From the NCBI RefSeq assembly GCF_019977235.1, contig NZ_AP024646.1, positions 4,898,001 to 4,962,000 on the forward strand: DNA of 64,000 nucleotides. The letters are read 5' to 3'. Made by a program: the position numbers and the translations under genes. The first letter of the stretch is position 1. Each line of letters starts with the position of its first letter. This document shows, one piece after another, positions 43,079 to 52,029 of the stretch. The DNA is from Arthrobacter sp. StoSoilB5 (GTDB lineage: Bacteria > Actinomycetota > Actinomycetes > Actinomycetales > Micrococcaceae). The notes beneath the pieces are model-generated. The model did no database searches. It saw nothing but the letters and a program-made list of their open reading frames with translations, and was not told the origin of the DNA.

Positions 43079-44818
43079 CTACTTTTCGTTCATGGGGATG
43101 CGGACGCCGCGTTCGTTGGCTACTTCGACGGCGCGGTCGTAGCCGGCGTCGACGTGGCGGATGACGCCCATGCCGGGGTCGTTGGTCAGGAGACGTTCGA
43201 GTTTCTCCGCGGCCAGATCGGTGCCGTCCGCGACGGAAACCTGTCCGGCGTGCAGGGACCGGCCGATACCGACCCCGCCACCGTGATGGATCGAAACCCA
43301 GGTAGCACCCGAAGAGGTATTGATCAGCGCGTTCAGCAACGGCCAGTCAGCAATCGCGTCGGACCCGTCGGCCATGGCCTCGGTCTCCCGGTACGGGGAC
43401 GCCACGGAACCGGAGTCCAGGTGGTCACGGCCGATCACGATCGGGGCCTTGACCTTGCCCTCCTTCACGAGCTGGTTGAACAACAACCCGGCCTTGGCAC
43501 GTTCACCGTACCCGAGCCAGCAAATACGGGCCGGCAAACCCTCGAACTCCACCCGCTCCGCCGCGGCGTCGAGCCACTTGTGCAGGTGCTTGTTCTCCGG
43601 GAACAACTCCTTGATCGCCGCGTCCGTCACCGCGATGTCCTCCGGATCACCCGAGAGCGCCACCCAGCGGAACGGGCCCAGGCCCTCGCAGAACAACGGG
43701 CGGATATAGGCCGGGACAAAGCCGGGGAACTCGAACGCCCGGTCGTAGCCGCCCTTGCGTGCCTCGTCCCGGATCGAGTTGCCGTAATCAAACACCTCGG
43801 CCCCGGCGTCCTGGAACTCCACCATCGCCTGGACATGCCTGGCCATGGACGCCTGGGCCTTCTTCGTGAACCCTTCCGGGTCCGCCTCGGCCTCGGTGTG
43901 CCACTCCTCCACGGTGATGCCCTCGGGCAGGTAGGACAACGGGTCATGGGCACTGGTCTGGTCCGTGACCACATCAATGCTCAGCTCCCCGGCCTTGTGC
44001 CGGGCCAGCAGCTCCGGGAACACCTCAGCAGCGTTGCCCACATACCCCACGGACCAACCACGGCGCTCAGCCTTCGCGGCCTGGACCTTCGCGATCGCGG
44101 CGTCCAGGTCCGTTTCGACCTCGTCCAGGTACCGCTTCCCGGCCCGGCGGCGCAGGCGCGTCTCGTCCACGTCCACAATCAGGCACGCACCGTCGTTCAG
44201 GGTCACGGCCAGCGGCTGGGCGCCGCCCATCCCGCCACAACCACCCGTCAGGGTCAAGGTCCCGGCCAGCGGGCCTTCGGTGGAACCAGCTGCGGCCGGG
44301 GCCGGGTGACCGGCGGTGTTCTGCCTGGCGGCGGCCAGCTTGTTCCCCACCGCGGCGAACGTCTCATACGTGCCCTGCAAGATGCCCTGCGTGCCGATAT
44401 AAATCCAGGACCCTGCCGTCATCTGCCCGTACATCATCAGGCCCTCGGCCTCCAGGCGGCGGAACTCCGGCCACGTCGCCCAGTCCCCCACCAGGTTCGA
44501 GTTCGCCAAAAGCACCCGGGGAGCCCACTCATGGGTGCGGAACACACCCACCGGCTTGCCCGACTGGACCAACAGCGTCTCGTCCTTCTCCATCGTCTCC
44601 AGGGTCCGGGTGATCGCATCAAACGCAGCCCAGGACCGCACAGCACGGCCCGTACCGCCATAAACCACCAGATCATCAGGACGCTCAGCAACCTCAGGAT
44701 CCAAATTGTTCATCAACATACGCAACGGCGCCTCGGTCTGCCACGACTTGGCAGTAAGCTCAGTACCCCGCGCGGCCTTAACCGGACGGGCACCAGTAGT
44801 GAAATCGGCGGGTGCCAT
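43079..44818 (-). CDS. hutU: Urocanate hydratase
   Basis: A 579-residue protein that hydrates urocanate to imidazolone propionate, using tightly bound NAD+ as an electrophile. [16 protein letters not shown] is the NAD site, SGDPEDI and [14 protein letters not shown] hold other conserved residues, including the active-site Cys. ATG at 44818 follows GAAGGAG; upstream ATGs are unsupported. No hutH, hutI or hutG lies adjacent. Instead, it is beside an acyl-CoA dehydrogenase, and its upstream region carries the operator TTGTCCGAAATACCGGACAA shared with the neighbouring IclR regulon. Confidence 0.92.
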   Translation of the reverse strand: MAPADFTTGARPVKAARGTELTAKSWQTEAPLRMLMNNLDPEVAERPDDLVVYGGTGRAVRSWAAFDAITRTLETMEKDETLLVQSGKPVGVFRTHEWAPRVLLANSNLVGDWATWPEFRRLEAEGLMMYGQMTAGSWIYIGTQGILQGTYETFAAVGNKLAAARQNTAGHPAPAAAGSTEGPLAGTLTLTGGCGGMGGAQPLAVTLNDGACLIVDVDETRLRRRAGKRYLDEVETDLDAAIAKVQAAKAERRGWSVGYVGNAAEVFPELLARHKAGELSIDVVTDQTSAHDPLSYLPEGITVEEWHTEAEADPEGFTKKAQASMARHVQAMVEFQDAGAEVFDYGNSIRDEARKGGYDRAFEFPGFVPAYIRPLFCEGLGPFRWVALSGDPEDIAVTDAAIKELFPENKHLHKWLDAAAERVEFEGLPARICWLGYGERAKAGLLFNQLVKEGKVKAPIVIGRDHLDSGSVASPYRETEAMADGSDAIADWPLLNALINTSSGATWVSIHHGGGVGIGRSLHAGQVSVADGTDLAAEKLERLLTNDPGMGVIRHVDAGYDRAVEVANERGVRIPMNEK

Positions 44819-44971
44819 AATGACTCCTTCGTAAAATGTCCATGGACTGTCTGATCCCTGGTTTGTTTGCGAGCACAACGGACCTTCATGCATGAGTCGC
44901 CTTATGCCCAGGACCTGCTGATACAAGTAGGCCGGATTTTCCTGCGTCCAGGGAGGGGGGAATCAAGCATC

Positions 44972-44991
44972 TTGTCCGAAATACCGGACAA
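44972..44991. promoter_or_regulatory. IclR-regulon operator, site a (hutU promoter)
   Basis: TTGTCCGAAATACCGGACAA, with perfect 7-bp arms around a 6-base centre. It lies 154 bases upstream of the hutU start codon and beyond the 3' end of the acyl-CoA dehydrogenase gene. The 16-bp core is identical to site b and one base from site c. Confidence 0.8.
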
Positions 44992-45040
44992 TGGAAGACA
45001 TGATGAAGCGCCGAACGCATTGGAATGGCATAGCGGGACG

Positions 45041-46231
45041 TTAGACAAACGCCGCCATTCCCGTGATCGCCCGGCCGGCCACCAAGGTGTTGATTTCATA
45101 CGTCCCCTCGTATGTATAGATGGCCTCCGCATCGCAGAAGATTTTTGCCATTTCGTAGTCCACGGCCACCCCGTTGCCGCCAAGGACACTGCGGCCCATG
45201 GCCACCGATTCGCGCATGCGTTTTGTGACGAATGCCTTAGCCATCGCTGAGTGCTCGTTCCTGGACCTGCCTTGGTCCTCGAGCTGAGCCAGTCTGACCA
45301 TCATTCCCATGGAACTTTGCGCGTTGGAGAGCATGGTGACGAGTTGTTCCTGGATCAACTGAAAGCTCGCGATGGGCTTGCCGAATTGGTGGCGCTCTAC
45401 TGCATATTTGCGGGCCACATCGAAGGCGGCCATCTGAAGTCCCACGGCCTGCCAACCGACGGTGGCACGCGTGCTCTTCAGGACCTTGTTGGTGTCACGG
45501 AAGCTATTCGCTCCCGCGAGCTTCATGTTGTCGGGCACAACGACGTCTTCCAGAACGATGTCGGCGTTCTGCACCGCACGCAATGCTATTCGGTTCGGAA
45601 TAAGCGTCGCCCTGAACCCTGGCGTTGTGGTGTCCACGAGGAAGCCCTTGACTTGGTCGTCATCGGTATCCTTTGCCCAGACAATCACATAGTCCGAGAA
45701 CGTCGAATTGCCAATCCATCGCTTTTCGCCGTTAAGGATCCACTTGTCCCCGTCCCGACGTGCCGTCGTACGCGTCCCGCCCGCAACATCGGAACCAGCC
45801 AAAGGCTCCGTAATTGCAAAGACGCCAGTCTTTTTGAGGGAGTAGAAGTCCGGTAGCCAGTCAGCCTTCTGCTCCTCCGAACCCAGTAGCTCAATCGAGC
45901 CAGTAAACAGGCCATCGTGGCCACTGAAGAAAGTGCCGAAGGATGCGTCAACCCTGTGGATTGCCGCGGTCAGCATCCCGGCAAAAAGATGGGAATGCCC
46001 CTGGCGGCGGACAGGGCTGATGATGTCCAGTTCTGCAACCTTGGGAATCAGGTGTTTAGGAAACTCGCTACGGTTCCAGTGGTCAGCCGCTACTGGACGG
46101 ACTTCCGCCTCAAGCCAATCCCTGATCTCATCCAAGCGGCAAGATTCATTTGCGGGAAGCATCGACTCAAAGTGGAAGAAGTCCCCATCGGAGTAGGGGA
46201 GATCTACGTTGGGAAGAGACTGGGTACTCAT
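45041..46231 (-). CDS. Acyl-CoA dehydrogenase, glutaryl-CoA dehydrogenase-like but with the substrate Arg replaced
   Basis: A 396-residue flavoenzyme. The catalytic base is E375 in IYTYEGTYEINTLVAGRAITG, the position used by glutaryl-CoA dehydrogenase (GCDH). FAITEPLAGSDVAG and RWIGNSTFSDYVIVWAK are FAD-binding. The GCDH Arg that holds the glutaryl carboxylate aligns, without gaps as I recall the human sequence, with G99 in RVDASFGTFFSGHDG. So the substrate is probably not glutaryl-CoA. GGAGG precedes the ATG at 46231. Divergent from an NCS1 permease, with site b between them. I propose imidazolepropionyl-CoA as substrate. Confidence 0.85.
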   Translation of the reverse strand: MSTQSLPNVDLPYSDGDFFHFESMLPANESCRLDEIRDWLEAEVRPVAADHWNRSEFPKHLIPKVAELDIISPVRRQGHSHLFAGMLTAAIHRVDASFGTFFSGHDGLFTGSIELLGSEEQKADWLPDFYSLKKTGVFAITEPLAGSDVAGGTRTTARRDGDKWILNGEKRWIGNSTFSDYVIVWAKDTDDDQVKGFLVDTTTPGFRATLIPNRIALRAVQNADIVLEDVVVPDNMKLAGANSFRDTNKVLKSTRATVGWQAVGLQMAAFDVARKYAVERHQFGKPIASFQLIQEQLVTMLSNAQSSMGMMVRLAQLEDQGRSRNEHSAMAKAFVTKRMRESVAMGRSVLGGNGVAVDYEMAKIFCDAEAIYTYEGTYEINTLVAGRAITGMAAFV

Positions 46232-46379
46232 GCGGTCCTCCATGGAAGGTATTACGGGAAGGTGATTGGAATGGACCGCCAGAACGGAGGGTCGCGGACA
46301 GCTTCAGCGTTCGGCGGTCTTTCTGAAGGTATACGCCGAAGGACCCGCGAAATGGCCCAGGTCACAGCTTTTCAGACAT

Positions 46380-46397
46380 CGTCCGAAATACCGGACG
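46380..46397. promoter_or_regulatory. IclR-regulon operator, site b (divergent acyl-CoA dehydrogenase/permease)
   Basis: CGTCCG-AAATAC-CGGACG, perfect 6-bp arms, core identical to site a. It is 149 bases upstream of the dehydrogenase start and 101 bases upstream of the permease start, so it can serve both directions. Confidence 0.8.
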
Positions 46398-46497
46398 GAA
46401 CGTGAGTTACTTTTCGTGATGCAAAACACGGATCATGCTCAGATGGATCGCAGGTAGGGGGACCTGGACTCTCCGTTCATTTAGTCAAAGGAACACC

Positions 46498-47958
46498 ATG
46501 CAGACAGCAACAAATACAGGGGCAGGCGGGACGCGGGTGGAGCGCCGTTCCATCGACTTCGTTCCCGAAAACGAACGCCATGGTTCACCGGCCCAGCAAT
46601 TTACTTTGTGGTTTGGGGCCAACATGCAGATCACCGCGATCGTGGACGGCGCCTTGGCGGTACTTTTCGGAGCAGACGCTCTATGGGCCATCATCGGCCT
46701 CCTGATCGGCAATCTCCTGGGCGCTGCGGTAATGGCGCTGCACGCTGCCCAGGGACCGCGTCTGGGACTGCCCCAGATGATTTCCAGCCGAGCACAGTTC
46801 GGCATCCTCGGCGCAGTTATTCCCCTGATATTGGTAGTGATCATGTATCTGGGCTTCGCCGCCACCGGTACCGTCCTTGCCGGACAGGCGGTAGACCAGA
46901 TCCTGCAGACGGGCACGCCCGCGGTGGGTATGGTGATTTTTGGTGCTCTAACAGTCCTCGTAGCAACGCTGGGCTACCGGTATATCCACCTCATGGGCCG
47001 CATCGCGACTGTTGCCGGTATCCTCGGCTTTGGCTACCTGGGCATCCGCTTGTTTACCAGCCATGATGTGGGTGCGCTCCTCGGATCCGCTGAGTTCCAA
47101 TTCCCCACATTCCTCTTAGCTGTGTCACTCAGCGCTGGCTGGCAGTTGACATACGGTCCCTACGTGGCAGATTACTCCCGTTACCTGCCATCAAAAACGC
47201 CGGTGCGCCAGACTTTCTGGGCCTGCTACTTGGGCACGGTTATCGGCTCGCAGTGGTCCATGACTCTCGGTGCGCTCTTCGCTTCCCTTGCCCTGCCGAA
47301 AGGCTCGAGGTTCCTGGATGGACAAGTTGCATTCCTTGGAGGCCTCAGCGGTGGAGGTGCCATTGCACTGGTTATTTACTTGGTCATCGTCATCGGCAAA
47401 CTAACCGTCAACACACTCAACGCCTACGGCGGGTACATGACGATGCTCACGTCCGTCACAGCGTTCACCCGAAAGACCAAAGTGGCCACATGGACCCGTT
47501 TCGCGTATGTGGTGGGCTTCATCGGACTGTCCGTAGTCATTGCAGTCGTAGCCTCACCGGACTTCATAGCAAACTTCAAGAACTTTGTGTTGCTCTTGCT
47601 GATGGTCTTCATCCCGTGGAGCTCGATCAATCTTGTTGATTACTACCTGGTGTCCAAGGAAAAGGTGGATATCCCGGCGCTCTACGATCTCAACGGACGA
47701 TACGGCCGTTGGAATAAGACTGCTTTGGTCTCCTACGCTGCGGGTATTCTCGTCCAGATACCGTTCCTGGCCCAGACCCTCTACACCGGTCCGATGACTG
47801 AACTGCTGGGCGGAGCCGACATCTCCTGGCTGGTCGGACTGGTTGTAACAGCAGCCCTGTATTTCCCCTTGGCTAAGCGGAATTCGACCGCCCCGACCGA
47901 AATGATCTATCCCGTCGACGCAATCCCGGCTGGCGTGGGCACAACCTTAAACCACTAG
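46498..47958 (+). CDS. NCS1-family (cytosine permease-like) transporter
   Basis: A 486-residue protein with about twelve helices. FTLWFGANMQITAIVDGALAVLFG and QFGILGAVIPLILVVIMYLGFAATG match the CodB/PurP branch of NCS1. NCS1 proteins import nitrogen heterocycles with a cation. It is divergent from the acyl-CoA dehydrogenase and under the shared operator, so an imidazole-type acid is a plausible substrate. AAAGGAAC lies 8 bases before the ATG. A perfect 20-bp terminator stem follows. Confidence 0.85.
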   Translation: MQTATNTGAGGTRVERRSIDFVPENERHGSPAQQFTLWFGANMQITAIVDGALAVLFGADALWAIIGLLIGNLLGAAVMALHAAQGPRLGLPQMISSRAQFGILGAVIPLILVVIMYLGFAATGTVLAGQAVDQILQTGTPAVGMVIFGALTVLVATLGYRYIHLMGRIATVAGILGFGYLGIRLFTSHDVGALLGSAEFQFPTFLLAVSLSAGWQLTYGPYVADYSRYLPSKTPVRQTFWACYLGTVIGSQWSMTLGALFASLALPKGSRFLDGQVAFLGGLSGGGAIALVIYLVIVIGKLTVNTLNAYGGYMTMLTSVTAFTRKTKVATWTRFAYVVGFIGLSVVIAVVASPDFIANFKNFVLLLLMVFIPWSSINLVDYYLVSKEKVDIPALYDLNGRYGRWNKTALVSYAAGILVQIPFLAQTLYTGPMTELLGGADISWLVGLVVTAALYFPLAKRNSTAPTEMIYPVDAIPAGVGTTLNH

Positions 47959-47997
47959 GCCGGCAGCCCGCGCTACAAAGCGCGGCGAAGATACATC

Positions 47998-48040
47998 AAA
48001 CGAGCAGTTGACCCCTTCATAAGGGGTCAACTGCTCGTTT
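47998..48040. terminator. Perfect 20-bp bidirectional terminator
   Basis: AAACGAGCAGTTGACCCCTT (47998-48017), loop CAT, exact complement at 48021-48040. A- and T-runs on both sides make it work in both directions, between the convergent permease and iclR genes. Confidence 0.9.
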
Positions 48041-48043
48041 TAG

Positions 48044-48883
48044 TTAGTTGTGGGTTCCAAGCCTCCGTGAGATCTCCCGGGCACATCGATTGACCTCGGG
48101 GATCCAGGTCCGGGCCACATCTTCGATTCTTAAAGCCCTCTCCTCAGCCGACTCCTCATCGTTTCTAAGGCGCCTCTCAGTTGGTAGGAATGCCCGGTTC
48201 GAAACAGTCAACGTCACACTTGCCACCGGATATCGCTGCCTATCGAGGACAGCAACCGCCACGGAGGAAAAACCCTCCGTAATCTCGTCCTGTTCCCAGG
48301 CATAGCCCAGGGTACGCGCTCTTGCCAAGAGGTCCTCCAGTGCAGGCACCGATTGAGGACCATTGCTGTTCCGCACCGAAAAGGCTTCCGGGCCGGGGAA
48401 GAGTGCAGACACTTGGGCACGGTCCATCTGTGACATCATTGCCCTTCCGCTCGCGGTCAAATGAGCCGGCAGCCTCACCCCTGTATCTGTCACAAGGGGG
48501 CGCTGCCGGGGAGCACGCTCCTCAATGACATAGACGACGTCCCTTCCATGCATGACCGCAAGGTGGGCGGTCCGCCTCGTACGGGCCACCAGACGCTCCA
48601 ACGGGAAGCGTGCGATGCGCTGAAGTGGGGCCTGCCGCGAATAGCCGGTCCCCAACTCGTGGGCCGTAACTCCGAGCGCATATTTTCGTTCCTCGGGAAG
48701 ATGCAGCAGGAATCCATCATCAATTAACGCAGAGATCAGTTGATAGGTGGTGGACCGAGGCAGCCCTACATCCCTGGCAATCGCTGAAGCGCTCACTGGT
48801 CCTGCTTGACCCGCAACATATCTCAGCACGGCAAGGACCTGCGCCGCAGCGGGCGCTTTCGACCTCGGCAAAGCTCCGTTCAT
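48044..48883 (-). CDS. IclR-family regulator, proposed controller of the hutU/acyl-CoA regulon
   Basis: A 279-residue IclR protein: winged helix at about residues 12-70 (VSASAIARDVGLPRSTTYQLISALIDDGF) and effector domain to about 260 with LAVMHGRDVVYVIEERAP and WEQDEITEGFSSVAVAVLD. It is divergent from the CoA-transferase gene, and site c lies 24 bases upstream of its start. The same motif is found before hutU and between the dehydrogenase and permease genes, so it is the natural candidate repressor or activator. Ligand unknown. Confidence 0.87.
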   Translation of the reverse strand: MNGALPRSKAPAAAQVLAVLRYVAGQAGPVSASAIARDVGLPRSTTYQLISALIDDGFLLHLPEERKYALGVTAHELGTGYSRQAPLQRIARFPLERLVARTRRTAHLAVMHGRDVVYVIEERAPRQRPLVTDTGVRLPAHLTASGRAMMSQMDRAQVSALFPGPEAFSVRNSNGPQSVPALEDLLARARTLGYAWEQDEITEGFSSVAVAVLDRQRYPVASVTLTVSNRAFLPTERRLRNDEESAEERALRIEDVARTWIPEVNRCAREISRRLGTHN

Positions 48884-48906
48884 CTCCGAAGCATACTCCT
48901 CGCATC

Positions 48907-48922
48907 GTCCGGTATCTCGGAC
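48907..48922. promoter_or_regulatory. IclR-regulon operator, site c (divergent iclR/CoA-transferase)
   Basis: GTCCGGTATCTCGGAC, whose reverse complement GTCCGAGATACCGGAC differs from sites a and b by one base. It is 24 bases from the iclR start and 83 bases from the CoA-transferase start. Confidence 0.8.
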
Positions 48923-49004
48923 AACTTGGGGGCCCTTCCCTTCATTCCAAAACAGCGTGCTGTTGAGATGGAAACAGGAAAAGCCGTCAACCTAAGGAAC
49001 GCAA

Positions 49005-50219
49005 ATGACCACCAACCAAACAGTCCCTTCCGGCCTTCAACACGTGCTCGATGGCCAGCCCGATGACGCCACAGCTTCGCCGGTTCAAGGCGCACTCCAC
49101 GGCATCCGGGTCCTGGATCTTTCCCGTGTGCTCGCTGGCCCCTTCTGTGCAATGATTCTGGCCGACCTTGGCGCCGAAGTCATTAAAGTTGAGAGTCCTG
49201 AGGGTGACGACTCCCGCCACTTCGGCCCTACTGTCAACGGCCAGTCAGGCTATTACCGGCTGTTCAACCGGAGCAAATATGGCATCACGCTTAACTTGAA
49301 AGAGGATGACGATCGTGGCACGCTCCTCGATCTTGCAAAAACAGCGGACATCATCGTTGAGAACTTCCGTCCGGGAGTCATGGAACGCCTCGGCATCAGT
49401 GCAGGAAAACTACGGCAGATCAATCCGCGCCTCATCGTGGTGAGCATCAGTGGATTCGGGCAAACCAGCAAGCTTCGCGGCGCTCCGGCCTACGACCTGA
49501 TCGCCCAAGCCATGAGCGGTCTCATGTCGGTCACCGGCTGGCCTAACGGGGAACCGACCCGAGCAGGAGTCAGCCTCGGTGACATCATCCCTGGAATCTA
49601 CGGGGCTACTGCCGCCTTAGCCGCTCTTCAGGAGCGCCACACCACCGGAAAAGGCCAACACATCGACTTAGCGATGTTGGACAGTCTGGTGTCCATTTTG
49701 GAGTCCGTGGGTATGCGGGCCCTGCACGGAGAAGAACCCACGGCCTGCGGAAATGACCATGCCATGTCCACGCCATTCAGCACCTATAAAACGATGGACG
49801 GATCAATCGCCATAGCTATTGCGGGCGACCGACTGTTTCCCAGGCTATCAGCGGCTCTGGACCGGGACAGGTGGCTGTCCGACCCTAGATTCCGCCTGCA
49901 GACCACGAGAAACAAGCATTCATCGGAGTTCCGCATTGAATTGGAGGAGGCGCTTAGTGCCATGACAAACGAGCAAGCCGTGGCCCTGCTGGAGCACCAT
50001 CAGGTCCCCGTCGCCGAGGTCCGTTCCGTCACCGATGCTTTGACCAATGAGCACGCACGGGAACGAGGTCTGGTTGCTATGGAAGAAGACGGGTTCGCTA
50101 CCCTGGCATCCCCACTGCGTCTAACAGGGTCCGTGCCGCCACGGCCCGCTCCTCAGCTTGGTCAACATAATCACCTCATTCCCCAATGGAGCGGCAAGAC
50201 GATCGAGTACCGCAGCTAG
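49005..50219 (+). CDS. CaiB/BaiF family III CoA-transferase
   Basis: A 404-residue family III CoA-transferase. The catalytic Asp is D193 in GVSLGDIIPGIYGATAAL, and VLDLSRVLAGPFCAMILADLGAEVIKVE is the N-terminal signature. It transfers CoA between carboxylates without free intermediates. Together with the acyl-CoA dehydrogenase it can activate a carboxylate, desaturate it, and give the CoA to the next molecule. Family members also act on glutarate, carnitine, formate and bile acids. No clear ribosome site except AAGGAAC. A hairpin follows. Confidence 0.87.
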   Translation: MTTNQTVPSGLQHVLDGQPDDATASPVQGALHGIRVLDLSRVLAGPFCAMILADLGAEVIKVESPEGDDSRHFGPTVNGQSGYYRLFNRSKYGITLNLKEDDDRGTLLDLAKTADIIVENFRPGVMERLGISAGKLRQINPRLIVVSISGFGQTSKLRGAPAYDLIAQAMSGLMSVTGWPNGEPTRAGVSLGDIIPGIYGATAALAALQERHTTGKGQHIDLAMLDSLVSILESVGMRALHGEEPTACGNDHAMSTPFSTYKTMDGSIAIAIAGDRLFPRLSAALDRDRWLSDPRFRLQTTRNKHSSEFRIELEEALSAMTNEQAVALLEHHQVPVAEVRSVTDALTNEHARERGLVAMEEDGFATLASPLRLTGSVPPRPAPQLGQHNHLIPQWSGKTIEYRS

Positions 50220-50244
50220 CGCCCGCACTTGGGGCATGAAAGCT

Positions 50245-50299
50245 AACGACGGCGGCACGTGCGTTCCGCTCCCAACGCACCTGCCGCCGTCGTTCTTTG
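50245..50299 (+). terminator. Intrinsic terminator after the CoA-transferase
   Basis: Left arm 50245-50265 starts AACGACGGCGGCA and pairs with 50274-50294 with one mismatch over 21 bases, loop of 8, then TCTTT. It closes the IclR-regulon cluster. Confidence 0.85.
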
Positions 50300-50552
50300 C
50301 GTTCAAGTAGTTGGTTCAAAGCCGCCTTCTTTGACCCGCCCAGGGCGCATCAGCAGCCCACAGCTCACTCCCAGCCACCAATCAGGACCGCTGCGTTAAT
50401 TTAGTGAATGCACGTCATCTGACTCACCTTGACTGGAAGTTGGCGGATATGGCGTGCAACACTGTGTAGCGCGTGTGCACCGGCGTCCCCGTCGGAACAG
50501 CCGACGACGTCCTGCACCGTGAATCCCACACCACCATTCCCAAGGGAGACCC
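50300..50552. other. Gene-free leader upstream of the sugar porter
   Basis: The 333-base gap (50220-50552) has the terminator at its start and then about 250 bases without a recognisable gene. A TTGACT at 50429-50434 could be a -35 element, but I see no convincing -10 and no hairpin or operator that stands out. Confidence 0.45.
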
Positions 50553-52022
50553 ATGTCCAATCCCAGCACCGAAGGCGTGCCCCCAGTATCCAGGAAAGTG
50601 ATCGGCTTGGCCGTCGCTGGAGCGGTGGGCGGCTTCCTGTTCGGCTTCGATTCTTCCGTGGTCAACGGTGCCGTGGATGCCATGAAGGACGAGTTCCTTA
50701 TGAGCGAAGCCGTCACTGGCTTTGCTGTCGCCGTCGCCTTGCTGGGGTGCGCACTGGGAGCCTACCTGGCGGGCAAGGTGGCCGACCGCTACGGCCGCAT
50801 CCCGGCCATGAAGATCGGCGCGCTCCTGTTTCTAGTGAGCTCCATCGGAACAGGACTGGCCTTTGGCGTGTGGGACCTGATCTTCTGGCGTTTGGTAGGG
50901 GGCTTGGGCATCGGCCTTGCTTCGGTCATCGCCCCTGCCTACATTTCCGAGATTTCTCCCCGACACGTGCGTGGTCGCTTGGCGTCCCTTCAGCAGCTAG
51001 CCATCACTACGGGTATCTTTGCGGCACTGTTGTCCGACGCCGTCCTGGCCAACTCAGCCGGCAGCGCCGGCAGCACCTTGTGGCTCGGCATGGAAGCCTG
51101 GCGCTGGATGTTCATCGCTTGTGCCGTGCCCGCTGCTGTGTATGGCTGGATCGCATTCCGTTTGCCTGAGTCGCCGCACTTCCTGGTGCTCAACGGCAAG
51201 GAAGATGCCGCCCGCAAGATCTTCGACACCCTCATCCCGGGCGACGACACCGAACGGCACATTCGCGATATCCGCGAGTCCATCCAGCAGGACCAGCTGT
51301 CCACCAAGAAGGGCTCGCTGCGCGGCAACTCATTCGGCCTGCAAGCAGTGGTGTGGATTGGCATCATCCTGTCCGTGCTGCAGCAATTTGTTGGCATCAA
51401 CGTGATCTTCTACTACTCCACCACGCTGTGGAAGGCGGTTGGATTCCAGGAGAAGGACTCCCTGACCATCTCCGTCGCCACGTCCGTTACCAACATTCTG
51501 GTGACACTCGTAGCCATCGCACTGGTGGACCGCATTGGTCGCCGACCCATCCTGCTCACCGGTTCAATCGGCATGGCCGTATCCCTGGGCGTCATGGCGT
51601 TGGCGTTCTCCTCGGCTGTTGGTACCGGCTCCGAGATCAGCCTCCCCGGGGCTTGGGGTCCCGTTGCCCTTGTTGCGGCCAACGTCTTCGTGATCAGCTT
51701 TGGTGCTTCATGGGGTCCGCTCGTCTGGGTGTTGCTGGGCGAGATCTTCCCGTCCCGTATCCGGGCCCGCGCGCTGGGACTGGCCGCCGCCGCGCAATGG
51801 ATCGCCAACTTCGCCATCACCCTCAGCTTCCCCATCATGGCGGCAGGTTCGCTGCCACTGACGTACGCCTTGTACGCAGCGTTCGCTTCGGCGTCGTTCT
51901 TCTTTGTGATGTTCAAGGTTCCCGAGACCAACGGCATGTCGCTGGAGCAGGCCGAGACGCTTTTCATCCCCAAGGGCGCACCGGTGGCGCCATTACCGGT
52001 CACGTCCAACGGGCCCAGATAA
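50553..52022 (+). CDS. MFS sugar porter (XylE/GalP-like)
   Basis: A 489-residue protein with twelve helices. FLFGFDSSVVNGAVDAM is the sugar porter helix 1 signature with the conserved Asp-Ser; VADRYGRIPAM and DRIGRRPILL are the repeated loop motifs, PESPHFLV and PETNGMSLEQ the other two. QQFVGINVIFYYST is the substrate region. Sugar specificity is not evident. It converges on another MFS gene at 8 bases. Confidence 0.87.
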   Translation: MSNPSTEGVPPVSRKVIGLAVAGAVGGFLFGFDSSVVNGAVDAMKDEFLMSEAVTGFAVAVALLGCALGAYLAGKVADRYGRIPAMKIGALLFLVSSIGTGLAFGVWDLIFWRLVGGLGIGLASVIAPAYISEISPRHVRGRLASLQQLAITTGIFAALLSDAVLANSAGSAGSTLWLGMEAWRWMFIACAVPAAVYGWIAFRLPESPHFLVLNGKEDAARKIFDTLIPGDDTERHIRDIRESIQQDQLSTKKGSLRGNSFGLQAVVWIGIILSVLQQFVGINVIFYYSTTLWKAVGFQEKDSLTISVATSVTNILVTLVAIALVDRIGRRPILLTGSIGMAVSLGVMALAFSSAVGTGSEISLPGAWGPVALVAANVFVISFGASWGPLVWVLLGEIFPSRIRARALGLAAAAQWIANFAITLSFPIMAAGSLPLTYALYAAFASASFFFVMFKVPETNGMSLEQAETLFIPKGAPVAPLPVTSNGPR

Positions 52023-52029
52023 CGAGCAT

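Noticed and set aside
43154..44854. 566-codon plus-strand ORF opposite hutU
   Set aside because: Arg/Gly/His-rich shadow frame with no credible start; hutU is unmistakable on the other strand.
45041..46231. Plain glutaryl-CoA dehydrogenase with the CaiB protein as glutarate CoA-transferase
   Set aside because: Considered as the simplest reading, but the carboxylate-binding Arg is Gly and the shared operator ties the gene to hutU. Kept only as an alternative.
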